Source of the DNA: Treponema sp.
Lineage (GTDB): Bacteria > Spirochaetota > Spirochaetia > Treponematales > Breznakiellaceae
Assembly: GCA_009781915.1 (NCBI GenBank)
Contig: WQUW01000011.1
Location: forward strand, 1 to 38,376
Direction: 5' to 3'
DNA length: 38,376 nucleotides
How positions within the stretch are numbered: the first letter of the stretch is position 1; the number at the start of each line of letters is the position of its first letter. The notes under the pieces were generated by a model. It was given only the letters and a program-made list of their open reading frames with translations, made no database searches and was not told the DNA's origin. Of the stretch, positions 35,173-38,376 are shown piece by piece. The translations under genes were made by a program, and so were the position numbers.

Positions 35173-36933
35173 TTACGCCAATAGTTTTTCGGCCGTGTTG
35201 TCCAGCCCGCCGGATATTTCCGCAATCATGGAATGAATCTCTTTTTCGAGGGAAACAAAGCGCTCGCCCTGCCACTCTGAGCCGTTAAAGTCAAGGAACT
35301 TCTGCCTGAGCCGGTTAAACCACGCGCGGGCCTCGTTTTTGTCCTCGAAAGAGAACTTCGAGCCCAGCACCTTGATAAGCACCCTAAAGACATAGGTCTG
35401 CCGCTCCGGTTTTACGGCGGCGTCTACCGGGTCGAAAGAGTTCTGCTGGAAGTACACAGCGTCAATCAAATCGCCTTTAAGGTAGATGATGTAGTCGTCA
35501 ATGCTGGTTCCTTCCTCGCCTACTACCTTCATCATCTGCTCGACCTCGCTGCCCCGGCGCATAAAGCCGTGGGCGTAGGAGACCGTTTCTGACGGGATAA
35601 TTCCCGTGTACTTCGACCACGAATCCATCGGGTGAATGGCGGGAAACTTGCGGGCGTCCGATCGCTCGCGGGAAAGGCCGTGGAAGGCCCCGACCACTTT
35701 CAGCGTTGCCTGCGTTACCGGCTCCTCGAAGTTGCCGCCGGCGGGGCTGACCGTGCCGCCAATCGTAACCGAACCCAGCGAGCCGTCCCGCAGCCGCACG
35801 ATACCGGCCCGCTCGTAGAAACTGGCGATGGTGGATTCAAGGTAGGCCGGGAATGCTTCTTCGCCGGGGATTTCTTCAAGGCGGCCCGACATTTCGCGCA
35901 TGGCCTGCGCCCAGCGGCTGGTAGAGTCCGCCAGCAACAGGACGTTAAGGCCCATCTGCCGGTAGTACTCGGCCAGAGTCGCGGCGGTGTATACGGACGC
36001 TTCCCGCGCCGCTACGGGCATGGACGAGGTATTGCAGATTATTATCGTGCGTTCCATAAGGGAGCGCCCGGTTCTTTCGTCTATCAATTCGGGGAATTCT
36101 TTGAGCGTCTCGACAACCTCGCCCGCCCGCTCGCCGCAGGCCGCCACGATAACAACGTCCACGTCGGCGAAGCGGCTGGTGATCTGCTGTAGAACCGTCT
36201 TTCCGGCTCCGAAGGGGCCGGGGATGCAGTAAGTTCCGCCGCGGGCCACGGGGAAAAAGGTGTCGATAAGGCGCACCCGTGTTACCATTGGGTCTTTCGG
36301 CTTTAGGCGCTCTTCGTAGCAGTCTATGGCCCGCTTGACAGGCCAGCGGAACGACAGCGTAACCGGAACGGCGTTGCCTTTCTCGTCCTTTAGCGTGGCG
36401 ATGGTGTCTTTAAGCTTGTAGGAACCGGCGGGGGCGACGGAAGCCACCGTGTAGTTCCCGTAAAGGTTAAACGGAACCATGATCCGGTGGGTAAACGAGC
36501 CCTCCGGAACCGTGCCGAGGGTATCGGCCCTTTCGACGCTGTCTCCTTCCTTTACGGCGGGGGTAAACGCCCACTCCTTGTCGGCGGACAGGGGGGCAAG
36601 GTACACTCCCCTTTCCAGAAAGAAGCCTGTCTTTTCCGCCAACTGCGGCAGAGGGTTTTGAAGGCCGTCGTACACCTGCCCCAAAAGCCCCGGCCCCAGT
36701 TCTACCGCAAGCATGTCGCCTGAGTATTCGACCTCGTCGCCAACGGTAATTCCCTTGGTGATTTCAAAGACCTGAAGCTGGGACACGTCCCCTCTTACCC
36801 GGATGACTTCACTTTTGAGCCGCTTGTCGGCGACTTTAACAAAACCCACTTCGTTCATGGAAACAGCGCCGTCAAAGCGAACGCTGACCATATTGCCGTT
36901 TACGGCAAGCACAGTACCTTTTGTTCCGATCAT
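35173..36933 (-). CDS. ntpA: V-type ATP synthase subunit A
   Basis: GPFGAGKTVLQQ P-loop; ACGERAGEV; LADSTSRWAQAMREMSGRLEEIPGEEAFPAYL. Confidence 0.96.
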   Translation of the reverse strand: MIGTKGTVLAVNGNMVSVRFDGAVSMNEVGFVKVADKRLKSEVIRVRGDVSQLQVFEITKGITVGDEVEYSGDMLAVELGPGLLGQVYDGLQNPLPQLAEKTGFFLERGVYLAPLSADKEWAFTPAVKEGDSVERADTLGTVPEGSFTHRIMVPFNLYGNYTVASVAPAGSYKLKDTIATLKDEKGNAVPVTLSFRWPVKRAIDCYEERLKPKDPMVTRVRLIDTFFPVARGGTYCIPGPFGAGKTVLQQITSRFADVDVVIVAACGERAGEVVETLKEFPELIDERTGRSLMERTIIICNTSSMPVAAREASVYTAATLAEYYRQMGLNVLLLADSTSRWAQAMREMSGRLEEIPGEEAFPAYLESTIASFYERAGIVRLRDGSLGSVTIGGTVSPAGGNFEEPVTQATLKVVGAFHGLSRERSDARKFPAIHPMDSWSKYTGIIPSETVSYAHGFMRRGSEVEQMMKVVGEEGTSIDDYIIYLKGDLIDAVYFQQNSFDPVDAAVKPERQTYVFRVLIKVLGSKFSFEDKNEARAWFNRLRQKFLDFNGSEWQGERFVSLEKEIHSMIAEISGGLDNTAEKLLA

Positions 36934-37514
36934 TTCGGTTCTCCCAGAATGGCGGCGTATAGCCCCTTGTATTCGGTATATCCTTCTTCGGTATTGAAAG
37001 CCATTCTCCGCTCCATTAGAAGAAGTTTAAGTAAGTAAGCGTAAATGGCGCTTTCGCTGAAGCTGTCAAGGCCCTGAAAGCCCTCTATGGCGTCCCATCT
37101 GGCTTTGTCCAGATAGAGTTCGGCCTCCAACGGCGATTCAAAGGCGAGGGCGGCCCTCGCGGCGACGGCGGCGTCATAGGGATAGTCCGGAACTTCCGCC
37201 TGAAAGCCCCCTTCCCGCTTGAGCTTTTTCGCCCGGTTTTTGGCGAGGTTAAGGCGCAGCGTCCTTTCCCACTCCTTCCACTTGCTAACCACGCTGGAAG
37301 AAGCGGGAGCGGCGGGGCAGGTTTCGCCGGGTTCATCGGGCAGGGCCGACTGCGCCGGGCATATGTCCAGCGTACAGTGATCCAGCACGGCGGCGGCGGA
37401 AGAATCCATGTGTTCCCCGGCGAGCTTTTTAAAAGCACCGGAACTCATTGGAACATTCTGCCCGTAAATCAGATAGGGAAGCTGCGCCGCAAGATAATAG
37501 TAGGAACCCACCAT
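36930..37514 (-). CDS. DUF2764-family-like protein of the V-ATPase operon
   Basis: Position between subunits E and A; MVGSYYYLAAQLPYLIYGQ start; 4-bp overlap with ntpA. Confidence 0.7.
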   Translation of the reverse strand: MVGSYYYLAAQLPYLIYGQNVPMSSGAFKKLAGEHMDSSAAAVLDHCTLDICPAQSALPDEPGETCPAAPASSSVVSKWKEWERTLRLNLAKNRAKKLKREGGFQAEVPDYPYDAAVAARAALAFESPLEAELYLDKARWDAIEGFQGLDSFSESAIYAYLLKLLLMERRMAFNTEEGYTEYKGLYAAILGEPK

Positions 37515-38131
37515 TAATTTCCTTTATCCGTATGTTGTAATATCCCGGCAAGGCGGGGGTTAAGGTATGTCGAAAGAAGCTGCGCTACGGACTCAGCGGA
37601 AAAGTCGTAGTACGCCGATCCGTCCTTGTCGGAAATCCGGAACCCGGCCCCAAGATTGCGGACGGGTTTGAGTTCCACGCCCTTTTTAAGTTCAGCGGCC
37701 AGCTTGCCATCGAACCATGACTGGAGTTTTTGAAGGTCGCCTTCCGGCAGAAGCACATCCAAGGTGTCGCTTCCGGCTTTTGAGGCCCAGATTTTCAGGA
37801 TTTCCGGCAGGGCGGCCTTAAGCGTGTCTTCCCCGTAGGCGGCGGTGGCGGCTTGAGCTACGATCTTATCCAGAAGGGCCTGAATCTCGCCCTTGAAGGC
37901 CAGAATAAGGTTGCGGGAAGCCTGTTCCAGCGCGGCGATCCCGGCCTTTTCGGAGCGATCGGCGTCGGCCTTGCCCCGGCTTACAATACCGGCCGCTTCT
38001 TTCTGGGCGGCGGCTACAATCCGGGCGGCTTCGGCTTCGGCTTCGGCCTTTAGCTTAGCGGCTTCGGCGGAGGCGGATTCAATTCCGTCCTTTTTTATTT
38101 TGTCGAGTAGTTCTTGCAACTGGATTTCCAT
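37514..38131 (-). CDS. ntpE: V-type ATP synthase subunit E
   Basis: Ala/Glu/Lys-rich coiled coil followed by a subunit-E-like C-terminal domain; first gene of the operon. Confidence 0.85.
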   Translation of the reverse strand: MEIQLQELLDKIKKDGIESASAEAAKLKAEAEAEAARIVAAAQKEAAGIVSRGKADADRSEKAGIAALEQASRNLILAFKGEIQALLDKIVAQAATAAYGEDTLKAALPEILKIWASKAGSDTLDVLLPEGDLQKLQSWFDGKLAAELKKGVELKPVRNLGAGFRISDKDGSAYYDFSAESVAQLLSTYLNPRLAGILQHTDKGN

Positions 38132-38220
38132 ATGTTCCTCTTATTTCCACACGTTTCTGTTCAAGATGATTTATGTTCCGTAATTCCATTATATAAAAAA
38201 AATAAAATCTACGCAAGGCC

Positions 38221-38376
38221 CCCCCGCCGTGCGTGAGCGTGAGCATTTCCGCGTAAAGCTCCGGCAGGGGAGGATATACGGTTTAAGAATCCCGCCCAAG
38301 GAACACGGCTACGGAGCCTCGGTCTCCTTCGCCTAAGAATTTGGGCAAATGGCTTCTTAAACCGTATATCCTCCCC
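38221..38376. repeat. Large structured inverted-repeat element, copy 2, truncated by window end
   Basis: 23-bp perfect arms 38267-38289 / 38354-38376; inner stem GCCCAA/TTGGGC; same core as the 22.1-kb copy. Confidence 0.9.

Overview
The window looks like a chromosomal segment of a spirochaete, probably a Treponema (inferred from gene content and order only). Housekeeping content: family-B DNA polymerase, glycerol dehydrogenase, DEAH-box helicase, an ABC exporter, an EIIA-Ntr/Rsh divergent pair, a tandem cNMP-domain regulator, a GNAT acetyltransferase, an SsuABC-type ABC importer, IspG and a seven-gene V/A-type ATPase operon (E, DUF2764-like, A, B, D, I, K). Accessory content: (i) a secreted flavin module of one FAD-reductase lipoprotein and two separate FMN-binding lipoproteins, next to a decayed beta-barrel gene and the edge of an IS3-like element; (ii) a large structured inverted-repeat element in two copies (22.1 kb and the right window edge) whose stems show compensatory base changes, plus a related short hairpin at 4.1 kb; (iii) a DUF5678-like/retropepsin-like overlapping gene pair; (iv) an identical 22-bp box at identical spacing upstream of the -10 of two secreted-protein genes; (v) a duplicated leader with a conserved MPAAA.TP mini-ORF; (vi) candidate contingency repeats ((GA)n and poly-G tracts). 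All calls come from reading the sequence and the supplied ORF track; no database search was run.
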